A stretch of DNA of 64,000 bases from Halopiger aswanensis (GCF_003610195.1 NZ_RAPO01000001.1:372001-436000); one strand, 5' to 3'. Shown: positions 50,520-60,022, counted from the first letter of the stretch. Notes: generated by a model not told the origin, from the sequence alone. A program made the numbers and translations.

Positions 50520-51335
50520 TTAGGCAGGACTCGAGGCCGAGCCGTCCGATTCGGCGTCGGAGTCGCCGTCGGTCTCGAACTCTTCGCTCCCGCCATCGGG
50601 CGTTTCGGTCGTCACGTCGAACTCGAGGTCGTCGGCCTCGAACCCGCCGCCCTCGAGCACGACCGTCTCGCCGGCGGTCGTCGAGTCGCCGGGTTCGACG
50701 GCGATGTCCGACCGGTCGACCGACGGCGGGAAGAGCACGTCGACGCGGCTACCGAAGGCGATGTGTCCGATCCGCTCGCCGCGCTCGAGGTCGTCGTCGG
50801 CCTCGACGTAGGGGTGGATCCGGCGGGCGAACGCGCCGGCGATGAGGGTGACTTCGGCGTCGCTTTCGGGCGTGTCGGGGTAGTCGTCCGGATCCGGTGC
50901 GGGCGCCGGCTCGCCGTCGGCGGCGTCGCCGCTCGAGTCGGCCGGCAGGTTCGACGAGTCGGTCTCGAGGCGGACGTGAACCCGCTCGTTTCGGTCGGAT
51001 TCCTTGGAGAAGGCGGGGCGGTTCGCGCCGGAGACGTGTTCGACGTCGGTGACGCGGCCGGCGAAGGGCGCGCGGACGACGTGGACGTGCCAGACGTTCA
51101 TGAAGATGCCGAGCCGGACGCGGTCGCCCTCCTCGCGGAGCACGGAGACGCGGCCGTCGGCCGGCGCGACGACGCCCGTCGGCGGCGGCGTACGCTCTGG
51201 ATCGCGGAAGAAAGCGAGGACGCCGGCGCCGGCTGCCAGCGAGAGGAGCCCCGCCGTCGCGCTGATTACGAGCGCGAACGGCGCGGCCAGCAGCGGAAGG
51301 ATGGCGTACTTCCAGGCCCCGGGAGCGAACTTCAT
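50520..51335 (-). CDS. asd: Archaetidylserine decarboxylase (Psd-like)
   Basis: 271 residues from ATG 51335. Short, type-II-like Psd: N-terminal helix (AAPFALVISATAGLLSLAAG), VVAPADGRVSVLREEG, FMNVWHVHVVRAPFAGRVTD, and near the C-terminus IGHIAFGSRVDVLFPPSVDR, where Gly-Ser is the self-cleavage point giving the pyruvoyl group. It makes archaetidylethanolamine from the serine phospholipid. An unusually long acidic insertion (about 50 residues, LPADSSGDAADGEP onward) interrupts the middle, and the C-terminal tail is acidic. Confidence 0.88.
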   Translation of the reverse strand: MKFAPGAWKYAILPLLAAPFALVISATAGLLSLAAGAGVLAFFRDPERTPPPTGVVAPADGRVSVLREEGDRVRLGIFMNVWHVHVVRAPFAGRVTDVEHVSGANRPAFSKESDRNERVHVRLETDSSNLPADSSGDAADGEPAPAPDPDDYPDTPESDAEVTLIAGAFARRIHPYVEADDDLERGERIGHIAFGSRVDVLFPPSVDRSDIAVEPGDSTTAGETVVLEGGGFEADDLEFDVTTETPDGGSEEFETDGDSDAESDGSASSPA

Positions 51336-51483
51336 ATCGGATCCACGACGCCGAGGCGTATGGCCGTTACGGAGGGCAGGGAGCCGACAGTGAACCAGTC
51401 CAGAAGAACAGCGCGAGAACAGGGTCGCCGACCGCGAGACGTCGAACCGACGGATAGCCATACTGAGGCGCCGCCCAGCGAGC

Positions 51484-51876
51484 TTACTCGTGCGCTTCGA
51501 TCGCCAACCGAATCCGGTTCGCGAAGACGTTCATCTCCCCCGTCGCGTGGTCGCTCTTACTGACGAACGCCGAGACCCCCGCCTCGAGCGCCTCGTCGAC
51601 GAGCGGCTCGAGCGAGTTACCGGTAAAGAGGACGAACGGCAGCTCGGGGATCGACGCCTCGTCGTGCAGCGAGGCCGCGAGCTCGAGGCCGGTCTCGTCG
51701 AGCAGTTCGTAGCTGGAGATGACGCAGTCGAACGACGAGTCGGCGAGGACGGAGCGGGCGTCCGGGGCCGTCGCGACGGTCTCGACGTCGAAATCGTGTT
51801 CCGATCGTAACGTTTGGCTGACGTGTTCCGTCAGAAAGTCGCTGTCGTCGACGAAGAGAACGCGATACGGTGACAT
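51484..51876 (-). CDS. Receiver-domain protein lacking the phospho-acceptor Asp
   Basis: 130 residues, a stand-alone receiver domain. The acidic pair is present (VLFVDDSDFL, D10-D11). Thr (LFTGNS) and Lys (FVSKSD) of the active site are present. The acceptor position in DCVISSYELLDETGLEL reads Ser55 instead of Asp, so phosphorylation as usual is impossible or non-standard. It lies 69 bases downstream of the histidine kinase gene on the same strand; probably a pseudo-receiver regulated by binding. Ser may also mimic a fixed state. Confidence 0.85.
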   Translation of the reverse strand: MSPYRVLFVDDSDFLTEHVSQTLRSEHDFDVETVATAPDARSVLADSSFDCVISSYELLDETGLELAASLHDEASIPELPFVLFTGNSLEPLVDEALEAGVSAFVSKSDHATGEMNVFANRIRLAIEAHE

Positions 51877-51945
51877 AGACAGACAACTCGGACGAGTTAC
51901 TATAAACCGTTTGGCAGTCTGCCAGAAGCGTTATTATACCCGATG

Positions 51946-54051
51946 TTACGGCCCGTCGACGGGAATCGTGAACGCGAACGTCGACCCCTCGCCGGGCTCC
52001 GAGTCGACCCAGATCCGACCGCCGTGGCGCTCGACGATGCGCCGACAGAGCGCCAGTCCGATCCCCGTACCGGGGTACTCGTCGCGGCTGTGGAGGCGCT
52101 GGAACACCTGAAAGACCCGGTCCGTTTCCTCCGGTTCGATGCCGATGCCCTCGTCCGCAACGGAGATCTCCCACATCCGCCGATTCCGCTCGACGCCGAC
52201 GTGGACCCGCGGCGGCTCGTCGCCCGAATACTCGAGGGCGTTCGACAGCAGGTTCTGGAACAGTTGGCGCAGTTGGCTGGCGTCGCCCTCGACGGTCGGC
52301 AGCGACTCAGTCGTGATCTCCGCGTCGGTATCCTCGATCTTCACCTGCAGATCCGTCAGCACGTCCTCGAGGACGTCGTCGAGATCGACGGGCTCGAAGG
52401 GGTCGCCCTGCGAGTCGATCCGGGAGTACTCGAGGAGCCCGTCGATCATCTCGCGCATCCGCTCGGCGCCGTCGACCGCGAACTCGATGAACTCCTCGCC
52501 GTCCGCGTCCAGTTCGTCGACGTACCGGTCCTCGATGAGTTGGAGGTAACTCGAGACCATCCGGAGCGGTTCCTGCAGGTCGTGGGACGCGGCGTAGGCG
52601 AACTGTTCGAGCCGTTCGTTCGACTCCTCGAGGTCGGCGACCGTCTCGTTGAGCCGGCGTTCGTACTGCTGGCGCTCGATGCCGGTCGCGAGGATCGTCG
52701 CGGCGCTCTCGAGGAAATCGACGTCGTGGTCGGCGTACTCCCGCTCGCGGTCGTCGTAGACGGCCAGCACGCCCCACGGATCGTCTGCGGGACCGATCGT
52801 GACGCCCATTCCGCTCCGGATGCCGGTGTCGTTCAGCACCGACGAGCGTTCGATCCTGTCGTCGGCCTCGAACGATTCGACCACGATCGGTTCGCTGGTC
52901 GCGAGCGTCCGCTCGGCCAACAGCCCCGGCTCCGACGACGACACCGCGGTCGTCGTCTCGTTCTCGAGCAGGTCGTCGTCGCAGCCGACGCTCGCGCGGA
53001 CCTCGAGTGCGGAGCCGTCGCCGCCGACGGGCGCCGGTTCGGTCTCCAGGACGAGACAGCACTCCACGTCGAGCGCCGTTTCGATCAGGCGGGTCGCCTT
53101 CTCGAGCAGGTCGTCGACGTCCGGATTCTCGAGCGCGTACCGGCCGAGGTAGTTGACCGACTCGAGCTGGATGACCTTCTCGGTGAGCGCCTGTTCGGCG
53201 GCCTTGCGCGGTGAAATATCGCGAAAGAGTCCGACGAAGTAGCGGTCGCCGTCGTACGTGAAGTCGTTGAGCGAGACGGCCAGGGGCACCTCGTGGCCCG
53301 CCTTGTGCTGGCCGGGAAGTTCGACGTAGGTCCAGTTCAGGTGTCGCTCGCCGGTCTCGAGGTACCGCTGGAGGGCGTCGAGGTGTGTTTGCCGAAGCCG
53401 CGGCGGGATGATGTTGACCTTGCTCGAGCCGACCAGTTCGTCCGGCGTGTAGCCGAGGATGCGCTCGACCGCCGGGTTGGCGTACTGAATGTCGCTGTTC
53501 GTATCGAGAACGATGATCCCGTCAGGTAGCGCCTCGGCTAACGCCTGGAACGTCTTGCCGTACGTGAGGTCTGGTTCCGATACCGTCGCCGTCGCGTTCG
53601 GTCGCCGGTCGACGATTCCCCCGAGTTCCAACTCGCCATCGGTTCCCGCAAAGCCCTCGAGATGAAGGTCACAGGAGATGGCAGTGTCGCTTTTCGTCCG
53701 CAGCGAGACGGGGATCGATACCGGACCCGCGCCGGGCTCGAGGGTCGACCCCGCTTTGGTCCCGTCGTCCGATCCGTTCGCGTCGTGGGGGGTACCGAGC
53801 TCCTCGAGCAGGGCGTCGTCAGCAGTCACGAGCTCCGTAAGCGACTTATCGCGGAGTTCCGACCGACTGTAGCCGGTCAGCGACGCGAACGCGTCGTTGA
53901 CCTCGGTAATCACGCCGGATTCCGTCGCGCGGAAACCGGCGATGTCGGCCGCCGCGAGAAGCGCACCGATCCGACGCGGACTCGACGCTGCCGGGTCGCT
54001 CTCGTGGTCCGTATCACCTGCAGACGGCCTCGAAGGCGGACCGGATTCCAT
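51946..54051 (-). CDS. PAS/PAS/GAF histidine kinase
   Basis: 701 residues from ATG 54051. PAS 1 at ~25-110 (GVITEVNDAFASLTGYSRSE); PAS 2 at ~160-280 (ALPDGIIVLDTNSDIQYANP, ERILGYTPDELVGSSKVNII); GAF at ~310-455 (LDVECCLVLETEPAPVGGDG, GVTIGPADDPWGVLAVYDD); HisKA with H in FAYAASHDLQEPLRMVSSYL; ATPase with NLLSNALEYSGD and GTGIGLALCRRIVERHGG. Soluble, probably sensing an intracellular signal. Cognate output unclear: the neighbouring receiver lacks its Asp. Confidence 0.92.
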   Translation of the reverse strand: MESGPPSRPSAGDTDHESDPAASSPRRIGALLAAADIAGFRATESGVITEVNDAFASLTGYSRSELRDKSLTELVTADDALLEELGTPHDANGSDDGTKAGSTLEPGAGPVSIPVSLRTKSDTAISCDLHLEGFAGTDGELELGGIVDRRPNATATVSEPDLTYGKTFQALAEALPDGIIVLDTNSDIQYANPAVERILGYTPDELVGSSKVNIIPPRLRQTHLDALQRYLETGERHLNWTYVELPGQHKAGHEVPLAVSLNDFTYDGDRYFVGLFRDISPRKAAEQALTEKVIQLESVNYLGRYALENPDVDDLLEKATRLIETALDVECCLVLETEPAPVGGDGSALEVRASVGCDDDLLENETTTAVSSSEPGLLAERTLATSEPIVVESFEADDRIERSSVLNDTGIRSGMGVTIGPADDPWGVLAVYDDREREYADHDVDFLESAATILATGIERQQYERRLNETVADLEESNERLEQFAYAASHDLQEPLRMVSSYLQLIEDRYVDELDADGEEFIEFAVDGAERMREMIDGLLEYSRIDSQGDPFEPVDLDDVLEDVLTDLQVKIEDTDAEITTESLPTVEGDASQLRQLFQNLLSNALEYSGDEPPRVHVGVERNRRMWEISVADEGIGIEPEETDRVFQVFQRLHSRDEYPGTGIGLALCRRIVERHGGRIWVDSEPGEGSTFAFTIPVDGP

Positions 54052-54195
54052 CGCCGGAGTTTCGGCATAAGTGGGGATAAGGACTGCGGTGACTTGCCGT
54101 ATTTGTTCGGTACATTTTATGGAATTGACCTGTTTCGACGACCGTTTATGCCGTATTAGGCGTGTATTGAGCGCCAATTGCCCGCCTCGAGCGCC

Positions 54196-57036
54196 TCAGT
54201 CCCAGAACGACTGGGTCCGCGCGTACTCGCGCTCCTTCGAGAGGATGTCCCGGTAGAACTCGTCCTCGTTCTCCCGGAGCTTGTTGATGATCTGGGCGGC
54301 GTTGTGCGGCCCGACGCCGCGAGCGGCCATCGCGGTGACGGCCTGCTTGCCGTGGCTCTGGACCAGACTCGCGGCGCGGTAGGCGCGCTCGGTCATCCGC
54401 TCTTGCTCCTCGTCTTTCTCTTCCGCGCGGACCGCCTGTACGACCTCCTCGGCCCACGGGTTCAGCGACGCGATCCGGGTCGACCCGCACTCGGGGCACT
54501 CGGGCTGGTCCGATACCCGCTTGACTTTCGTCTTGACCTTCCACTCCTTGCAGTGGGTACACAGCAGGATGACCCGGTCGTTCTGCAGGCGCTCCCGGAC
54601 CGTCTCGATGACGCTCGCGTCGGCGTTCTCCGGCGCGAGCAGTTCCTTCCCCGAGGAGGAGCGCCCGCCCTGGCCGACCGGCGTGCGACCGCGGTGGGTG
54701 ACCAACGCGAGGTCGCCCGACTGGATCCCCTCGAGCACCGCGCTCGCCCGCTCGATATCCAGATCTTCGTGGAACACTTCGCGGACCGCCTCCTCGTACA
54801 TCGGCGTATCCTCGAGCGCCGCCAGCAGGCGCTCGTTCGAAATCCGGCCCGAGCCCTGGCTCTGCCAGCGCTTGAGTGCGCCGAACTTCGCGGAGACCTG
54901 CGCGAGGCGGAAGGCCAGCGCGTCGGAGTTCTTGAGTCCGAGTTCGACGATCGTCTCGACGTGGTCCGGGTCGGTGTCCTCGAGCACCTCGATCACGTCG
55001 CTGGTCGCGATCGAACTCGGGACCTCGAGTTCGATCCGGTAGGGGTCGGTCTCCAGTCCCACGGAAGAGCCGGCCCGCTGACCCAAAAGCGCCGAGAGCA
55101 CGCGGCCCAGCGTCTCGTTGGCCGTGTGGCCGAAGCAGGCGTTGAGTACGATCGTCCGGCCCTGTCGCTCCAAGACGATCCGGTCGGCCGTCGGCATCGG
55201 CGCCTCGGCCTCGATCTGCTTCTCGAGTTGGTCGCAGGCCTCGGTGAGCGTGTACTCGTCGGCGGGATAGCGGTGGGCGAGTTCGCGGCCGACGGCGGCG
55301 GCGTCGGCACCCGTCTCGAGTTGCGGCTGTGCAACATTGCGAATCTCGCCGACCTCCTGGGCGACCGCGGCGGGGACCGGAATCTCCTGGCCGATCCAGG
55401 AGGGCACCTCGCCGGCAGGGTCCTCGATGGGACTAACCTTCACTTTCCCCTCTTCGTCGTCGATCTCGGCGATCCGCCACATCTCGCCGCGCTGGACGAA
55501 CACCTCGCCGGGCTGGGCGAAGTTGACGACGAACCGCTCGTCCAAGGTCCCGATCTGCTGGCTCGAGGCGATGTCGTGGACCTCGTAGGTCTCTTCGTCG
55601 GGGATCATCGAGAGGTTCGAGTAGACGTACTGCCAGGTCCCGCCGGTCGTCTCGAGGCGGTCCTCGCCCTCGTCGAACCAGACGATCCGGTTGCGGTGCA
55701 GTTCCGAGCAGATCTCGCGGAACGTCTCCTTCGGGAGGTCCCGGAACGGATACGCGCGCGTAACGGTGTCGTAGGCGTCCCGAAAGTGGGTATCCCCGCG
55801 GCTCTGGACGATCCCCGGGATCTGGTTGGCGACGACGTCTAAGCTCCCTTCGTGGATCGCCGCCGGTTCGACCTCGCCCTCGCGGGCGCGGCGGGCGATC
55901 GCCAGCGCCTCGAAGGTGTCGTCCGGCCGGGTCGTGACGATGGTCCCGCTCGAGACCTCGTCCTGGCGGTGGCCGGCGCGCCCGATCCGCTGGAGCAGGC
56001 GCGTGACCTGCCGCGGGCTCTTGTACTGGACCACGTGGTCGACGCGGCCGACGTCGATCCCCAGTTCCATCGAGGACGTACAGAGCAGGCCGTCCAGTTC
56101 GCCCGTCTTGAAGCGGTCCTCGACCTGGATCCGGGCCTCCTTCGAGAGCGAGCCGTGGTGGACCCCGATCGGGAGGTCGAGTTCCTTGAACCGCGAGCCC
56201 AGCGCCTCGGCGGTCTGGCGCGTGTTGACGAATATGAGCGTCGACTCGTGGTCGGCGACGATGTCGCGGATCAAGCGGACGTGGCTGGCCGTGCTGGCAT
56301 CCGTCATCAGCGTCCCCGACAGGTCCTCGTCCTCGTCGGTGATCTCGGGGTGGCGAACCGCCACGTCCACGTTGCTCCCGACGTCGATCTCGCGGATCTC
56401 GCAGGATCGGCCGCCGGTGAGGAACTGGCCGACGTCCTCGGGATCGCCGACCGTCGCCGAGAGGCCGATGCGCTGCATCTCACCCGCGAGGTCGTGGAGT
56501 CGCTCGAGGCCGATCGCCAACTGCGCGCCCCGCTTCGAGGCGGCGAGTTCGTGGACCTCGTCGATCACGACGTGGGAGACGTCCTGCAGCGCTTCGCGCA
56601 GGCGTTCGCCGGTAAGCATCGCCTGGACGGTCTCGGGCGTCGTGATCAGCACGTCCGGCGGGTTCTCGGCCTGTTTCCCTCGCTGGTACTGGGTCGTGTC
56701 GCCGTGGCGGACGTCGACCTCGAGGCCGAGGTACTCGCCCCACCACTCGAGGCGCTCGCGCATGTCGCGGTTCAGGGCCCGCAGCGGGGTGATGTAGAGC
56801 GCGCCGAACCCCTCGGGCGGCCCGTCGTCGGCGACGAGGTGGTCGAACACGGGCAACATCGCCGTCTCGGTCTTGCCACTCCCGGTGGGTGCGATCACGA
56901 GCGTATTCTGGCCCGCAGCCAGCGGCGGGATCGCCAACTGCTGCGGCGCCGTCGGCGTCGAAAACCCGCGCTCGGAAAGTGCCCCGCGAACCGTCGAGCC
57001 GAGGTGCGTAAAGGCCGCGACGTCCCCGTCAGTCAT
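54196..57036 (-). CDS. lhr: Lhr-type superfamily 2 DNA/RNA helicase
   Basis: 946 residues. Helicase core: IAPTGSGKTETAMLPVFDHL (Walker A), TPLRALNRDMRERLEWWGEY, VIDEVHELAASKRGAQLAIG (DEVH), GLSATVGDPEDVGQFLTG, STLIFVNTRQTAEALG, HHGSLSKEARIQVEDRF and QRIGRAGHRQ. Large Lhr-specific middle and C-terminal domains follow, ending with a zinc-binding segment: LLCTHCKEWKVKTKVKRVSD, ECPECGSTRIASLNPWAEE, four cysteines. Archaeal Lhr helicases act in DNA repair or RNA metabolism. Confidence 0.92.
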   Translation of the reverse strand: MTDGDVAAFTHLGSTVRGALSERGFSTPTAPQQLAIPPLAAGQNTLVIAPTGSGKTETAMLPVFDHLVADDGPPEGFGALYITPLRALNRDMRERLEWWGEYLGLEVDVRHGDTTQYQRGKQAENPPDVLITTPETVQAMLTGERLREALQDVSHVVIDEVHELAASKRGAQLAIGLERLHDLAGEMQRIGLSATVGDPEDVGQFLTGGRSCEIREIDVGSNVDVAVRHPEITDEDEDLSGTLMTDASTASHVRLIRDIVADHESTLIFVNTRQTAEALGSRFKELDLPIGVHHGSLSKEARIQVEDRFKTGELDGLLCTSSMELGIDVGRVDHVVQYKSPRQVTRLLQRIGRAGHRQDEVSSGTIVTTRPDDTFEALAIARRAREGEVEPAAIHEGSLDVVANQIPGIVQSRGDTHFRDAYDTVTRAYPFRDLPKETFREICSELHRNRIVWFDEGEDRLETTGGTWQYVYSNLSMIPDEETYEVHDIASSQQIGTLDERFVVNFAQPGEVFVQRGEMWRIAEIDDEEGKVKVSPIEDPAGEVPSWIGQEIPVPAAVAQEVGEIRNVAQPQLETGADAAAVGRELAHRYPADEYTLTEACDQLEKQIEAEAPMPTADRIVLERQGRTIVLNACFGHTANETLGRVLSALLGQRAGSSVGLETDPYRIELEVPSSIATSDVIEVLEDTDPDHVETIVELGLKNSDALAFRLAQVSAKFGALKRWQSQGSGRISNERLLAALEDTPMYEEAVREVFHEDLDIERASAVLEGIQSGDLALVTHRGRTPVGQGGRSSSGKELLAPENADASVIETVRERLQNDRVILLCTHCKEWKVKTKVKRVSDQPECPECGSTRIASLNPWAEEVVQAVRAEEKDEEQERMTERAYRAASLVQSHGKQAVTAMAARGVGPHNAAQIINKLRENEDEFYRDILSKEREYARTQSFWD

Positions 57037-57146
57037 CGATTTCTCGTAGGGGCGAGCGACGCATAAGGACCACGCTCCGCTCGCCCGATCGGTAATCGAA
57101 CGCCGACTCGAGGACGACGGTGAGGCGGCGAAACGGGCCGATTCGG

Positions 57147-57686
57147 CTACTCTTCGTCCGACGCCTCGCCGCCGCTCGAGTCGTTCCCTTCGCCGACGAG
57201 TTCGTCGGCGACGTCCTCGTCGACGGCCATCTCACCCGGCTCGGGAATGTTCTCGTCGGCGCGTTCCGCGATCTCTTCTGACGAGCGCTCCTCGTCGGTG
57301 ATGTCGACGTTCGTTTCCGCATCGTCGATCACGTCGTTAACGTCGGTATCGGCGTCGGCGTCAGCCTGCGTCCCGGACTCGGCGTCGAGGCCGGTTACGT
57401 CGGCGTCCGAGTCGCCGCCGTCGTCGGCCGCCGACTTCGCGTCCTCGGTCGGCGGCCCCTCCTCGCTCCGGTCGATCTCCTCCTCCCGTTCGCCGATCGG
57501 AATCTTCTCGAACTCGTCCGGGACGCCCGCGTATCTCGACGCGGCGTACGCGACGGCGGCGAACCCCAGCGAGAGCAACAGCAACTTCCGCGCGAGGCCC
57601 CGACCGCCGCTCGAGGCGCCATCGCCCGGCGGTGTGGCCGCTCGCTGATCTCGCCTGCGCGTTCGTGGTGTCGATGGAAGGCGCAT
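57147..57686 (-). CDS. Acidic single-pass membrane protein
   Basis: 179 residues from ATG 57686 (MRLPSTPRTRRRDQRAATP). A basic, disordered head of about 35 residues; one helix (LARKLLLLSLGFAAVAYAAS, ~37-56); then an unstructured tail rich in Asp, Glu and Ser (SDADVTGLDAESGTQADADA, ERADENIPEPGEMAVDEDVA). It probably anchors at the membrane with the acidic region outside or in the cytoplasm. Function unknown. Confidence 0.7.
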   Translation of the reverse strand: MRLPSTPRTRRRDQRAATPPGDGASSGGRGLARKLLLLSLGFAAVAYAASRYAGVPDEFEKIPIGEREEEIDRSEEGPPTEDAKSAADDGGDSDADVTGLDAESGTQADADADTDVNDVIDDAETNVDITDEERSSEEIAERADENIPEPGEMAVDEDVADELVGEGNDSSGGEASDEE

Positions 57687-58061
57687 CGGGGCCCCTACTC
57701 TCCCGCCTCGGAAGTCGATTCGGGGTGGCAACGCAAGGGGTCGACCGCCTCGAATCGGTGGCGAAACCGGACCGTAACTGCGGTAGGGACCACTTTCCGA
57801 CCGGGTATGCGATTCATAGCTACATGCGCGAGTTCAGTACTTCGACCAGATGACAGTTATCGATCCACGACAGTCACCGATTCCGACTGGTCGTTCGACT
57901 GAGCTGTCCGCGTGCTCGAGACGCCCCCGTGCTGTAACTCCCGGTACTGAGCCGGGTGCACCTGCCGGTGGAGCGGGAAGGAAGGACGGCCGCGGCCGGC
58001 CGGCCCTCGCATCGCGATCGCTCGCTACGACCGCTCCGGCGTCCAGTGCGAGGTGAGCCGA
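57687..58061. other. Intergenic region between two divergent genes
   Basis: 375 bases between the acidic membrane protein and PGF-CTERM genes. I see no gene and only small inverted repeats. A Shine-Dalgarno-like GAGGTGA (58050-58056) lies just before the ATG at 58062. Confidence 0.5.
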
Positions 58062-59123
58062 ATGCGGAATTCCCTCTCACGAGGCGCGGGGAACGAGCGC
58101 ACGCGGACTGCGCTCGTTCTCGCCGTCCTCGTCGCGGTCAGTAGCGTCGCGACGGTCGGCGTCGCCGTCGGTGCGACGGGTGCGAGCACCGCCGACGCCG
58201 GGTCGGACTCGAGTCCATCGGCGAACGTCGCCCTACAGCAGAACGTCTCGGAAAGCGAGTTCGCCGTGCCGGCCCCCGAGGAGGGCGATCCCTACTTCGA
58301 GGCGAAGGCGGACGACAACCGGTGGATCAGCTACGTCAACCCGCGCGACGAGTACCGGTCGCCATACCTCGGGGACGGCTCGGGGAAGATCTGCGTCTCG
58401 CTGTTCAACGAGGCCGGACAGGTCGTCGCCGGCGAGAGCGTCCCGAACACGACCGTTACCGTGCCGACCGGGGAGTCGATCGACTGGCACTCCCACGCCG
58501 ACCCGGTGACCGTCGAGTACCCGCTGACCGAAAACTACGATCGGCCGCTCGACGCCGACCAGTTCGGCACGAGTCCCGACGTCCCGCAGGGCGACGGCTA
58601 CATGGACGCCCACTGCATCGAAATCCACGGCCTGCCGGAAGACGGCGGCGAGGTGCAGTACGGCGAGGCCGAAATTTCCGGCGAACACGCCGACGATATC
58701 GAACTCGTCGGCTACGTCCAGCAGGCCCACGACACCTGGGACACCGACGTCGATCCGATCGAGGACGCCGAATCCTACGAGGAAGCCGGCGGCGGCTGGA
58801 CCTACTACCCCGACCGCTCGCACGGTCAGGTCGTCGTCGTCCTCCAACTCGACGGTGACAGAGACATCAGCCTCGAGGATTCGACCGATAATTCGACGAT
58901 CGATTCCGGCGACGGCGACGGTGACGAGAACGCGACGAACTCGAGCGACGACGAGAACGAGCCGTCAGAATCGTCCTCCGATTCGAACGGGACCGACGAA
59001 AGCGACGACACCGGCGATGCCAGCGGTACGGGCGACGGACTACCCGGCTTCGGTGCGATCGCTGCGGTCGTCGCACTGGGCTCCGTGACGCTTGCACGGT
59101 ACGTCGATTCACGGTCGTCCTAA
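58062..59123 (+). CDS. Secreted PGF-CTERM protein
   Basis: 353 residues from ATG 58062, chosen because GAGGTGA lies five bases before it; a GTG at 58053 overlaps that site. Signal peptide (TALVLAVLVAVSSVATVGVA, then AVGATGAS). The folded domain (about 75-280) contains cysteines in KICVSLFNEAG and DAHCIEIHGLPEDG, then an acidic Ser/Thr/Asn-rich stalk with possible glycosylation sites. The C-terminal tripartite tail is GLPGFGAIAAVVALGSVTLA plus RYVDSRSS. It is processed by archaeosortase A and lipid-attached, by analogy. Confidence 0.83.
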   Translation: MRNSLSRGAGNERTRTALVLAVLVAVSSVATVGVAVGATGASTADAGSDSSPSANVALQQNVSESEFAVPAPEEGDPYFEAKADDNRWISYVNPRDEYRSPYLGDGSGKICVSLFNEAGQVVAGESVPNTTVTVPTGESIDWHSHADPVTVEYPLTENYDRPLDADQFGTSPDVPQGDGYMDAHCIEIHGLPEDGGEVQYGEAEISGEHADDIELVGYVQQAHDTWDTDVDPIEDAESYEEAGGGWTYYPDRSHGQVVVVLQLDGDRDISLEDSTDNSTIDSGDGDGDENATNSSDDENEPSESSSDSNGTDESDDTGDASGTGDGLPGFGAIAAVVALGSVTLARYVDSRSS

Positions 59124-59461
59124 CCCGTCAAGACGGCAAAACAGGGAACGACGACGGACGGGAACGGCCGCCGTCGTCAACCATGGAGGCCCCACACTCC
59201 ATGACGGGGGTCGCAAAGTGGATACTGCGATCCACGGATAGACTATCGTCCCCCGTCTACCCGGAGGACTCGAGCGAGAACTCATAAGCGTAGTGGCCAC
59301 CGTGATCGGACCCGGACCGCTCACCCGATCCGGCGCGTCGGGGTTCGCACTCGTCCACGTTCGGTTCGGAGCGGGCCGATTTGGAGCGGTCCGGTTCGGG
59401 GACGACCTCGAGTGCGGCCGGAACCAATTAGGTTTTGACGATTGCAGCGAGACTCCCGACA
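59124..59461. other. Intergenic region with two hairpins
   Basis: 338 bases. Two perfect inverted repeats follow the PGF-CTERM gene: CATGGAG-N8-CTCCATG (59182-59203) and GTGGAT-N6-ATCCAC (59218-59235). A possible promoter (AATTAGGTTTT, about 59426-59436) precedes the next gene. No ORF is convincing. Confidence 0.45.
59182..59235 (+). repeat. Tandem hairpins downstream of a PGF-CTERM gene
   Basis: Two stem-loops 14 bases apart, stems of 7 and 6 perfect pairs. Could be a terminator or RNA processing signal of the 58062 gene, or a small structured RNA. There is no strong poly-T run after the second stem, which argues against a simple terminator. Confidence 0.4.
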
Positions 59462-59683
59462 ATGGCGCCCGCTGAATCGGACGACGATCCGCGCGTCCCC
59501 GTCGTGTGTCCCGAGTGCGAAACGACTTCCCGCGTGCCGCTGACCGATCTCGCAGAAACGGTCGCGCGACACAACGACCAGCTCCACGACGGCGAGGATA
59601 TCGCCGAAGTCGACCCCGACGTCGCGGACCACATCGCTGACCTGATCGCGACGGAACTCGGCTTCCTCGACGACGCCGAGTAA
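59462..59683 (+). CDS. Small CPxC protein
   Basis: 73 residues from ATG 59462. VPVVCPECETTSRVPLTDLA holds one C-x2-C knuckle; no second pair follows, so metal binding would need a dimer or a partner. The remainder is acidic and helical (RHNDQLHDGEDIAEVDPDVA). A short haloarchaeal protein without known role. Confidence 0.68.
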   Translation: MAPAESDDDPRVPVVCPECETTSRVPLTDLAETVARHNDQLHDGEDIAEVDPDVADHIADLIATELGFLDDAE

Positions 59684-59715
59684 CGGTCACGCCGCTGTAG
59701 AGAACAGCGAGCCCG

Positions 59716-59868
59716 CTATCGTCGCAACGCGTCGGCGATCGTTTTGACCGCTCGTCGGAGTCGCCCCCCGTCGCTGGCGGTTCTACCTTCTCGCTTTCTG
59801 CGGGCTGTCACGACGCCGTCTTCGTCGGGCCGTTCGTCGACTCGAACGTCCGGTCGTTTCGCATCCAT
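59716..59868 (-). CDS. Possible 50-residue basic protein
   Basis: Starts MDAKRPDVRVDERPDEDGVV and ends GGRLRRAVKTIADALRR, a basic helix. The first part is mixed acidic/basic, as in some small haloarchaeal DNA-binding or regulatory peptides. No overlap with other genes. No homologue recognised and no clear promoter seen, so the call is tentative. Confidence 0.38.
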   Translation of the reverse strand: MDAKRPDVRVDERPDEDGVVTARRKREGRTASDGGRLRRAVKTIADALRR

Positions 59869-59992
59869 ACGCCCACGATTTGGGAACCCGTTGAACAACG
59901 ATTGGCCTTGCACCTGCAACGCGAGAATTCTCCGCAAAACGGATAATTCGATCCAAATTTCTCGAAATCGGATGAATAATTCAGTGGGAAGG

Positions 59993-60000
59993 CTTATGAT
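59993..60000 (+). promoter_or_regulatory. TATA-like element of the gene at 60023
   Basis: CTTATGAT lies about 26 bases before the ATG, where transcription of a leaderless message would begin at the start codon. Confidence 0.45.
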
Positions 60001-60022
60001 CGTATACTCGCCTTCGACGGGT

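Larger units (their letters stand above)
59684..60022. other. Region between small genes
   Basis: 339 bases, about half occupied by a possible 50-residue minus-strand gene (59716-59868). The AT-rich remainder (59870-60020) holds the TATA-like CTTATGAT (59993-60000) for the gene at 60023. Confidence 0.45.
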
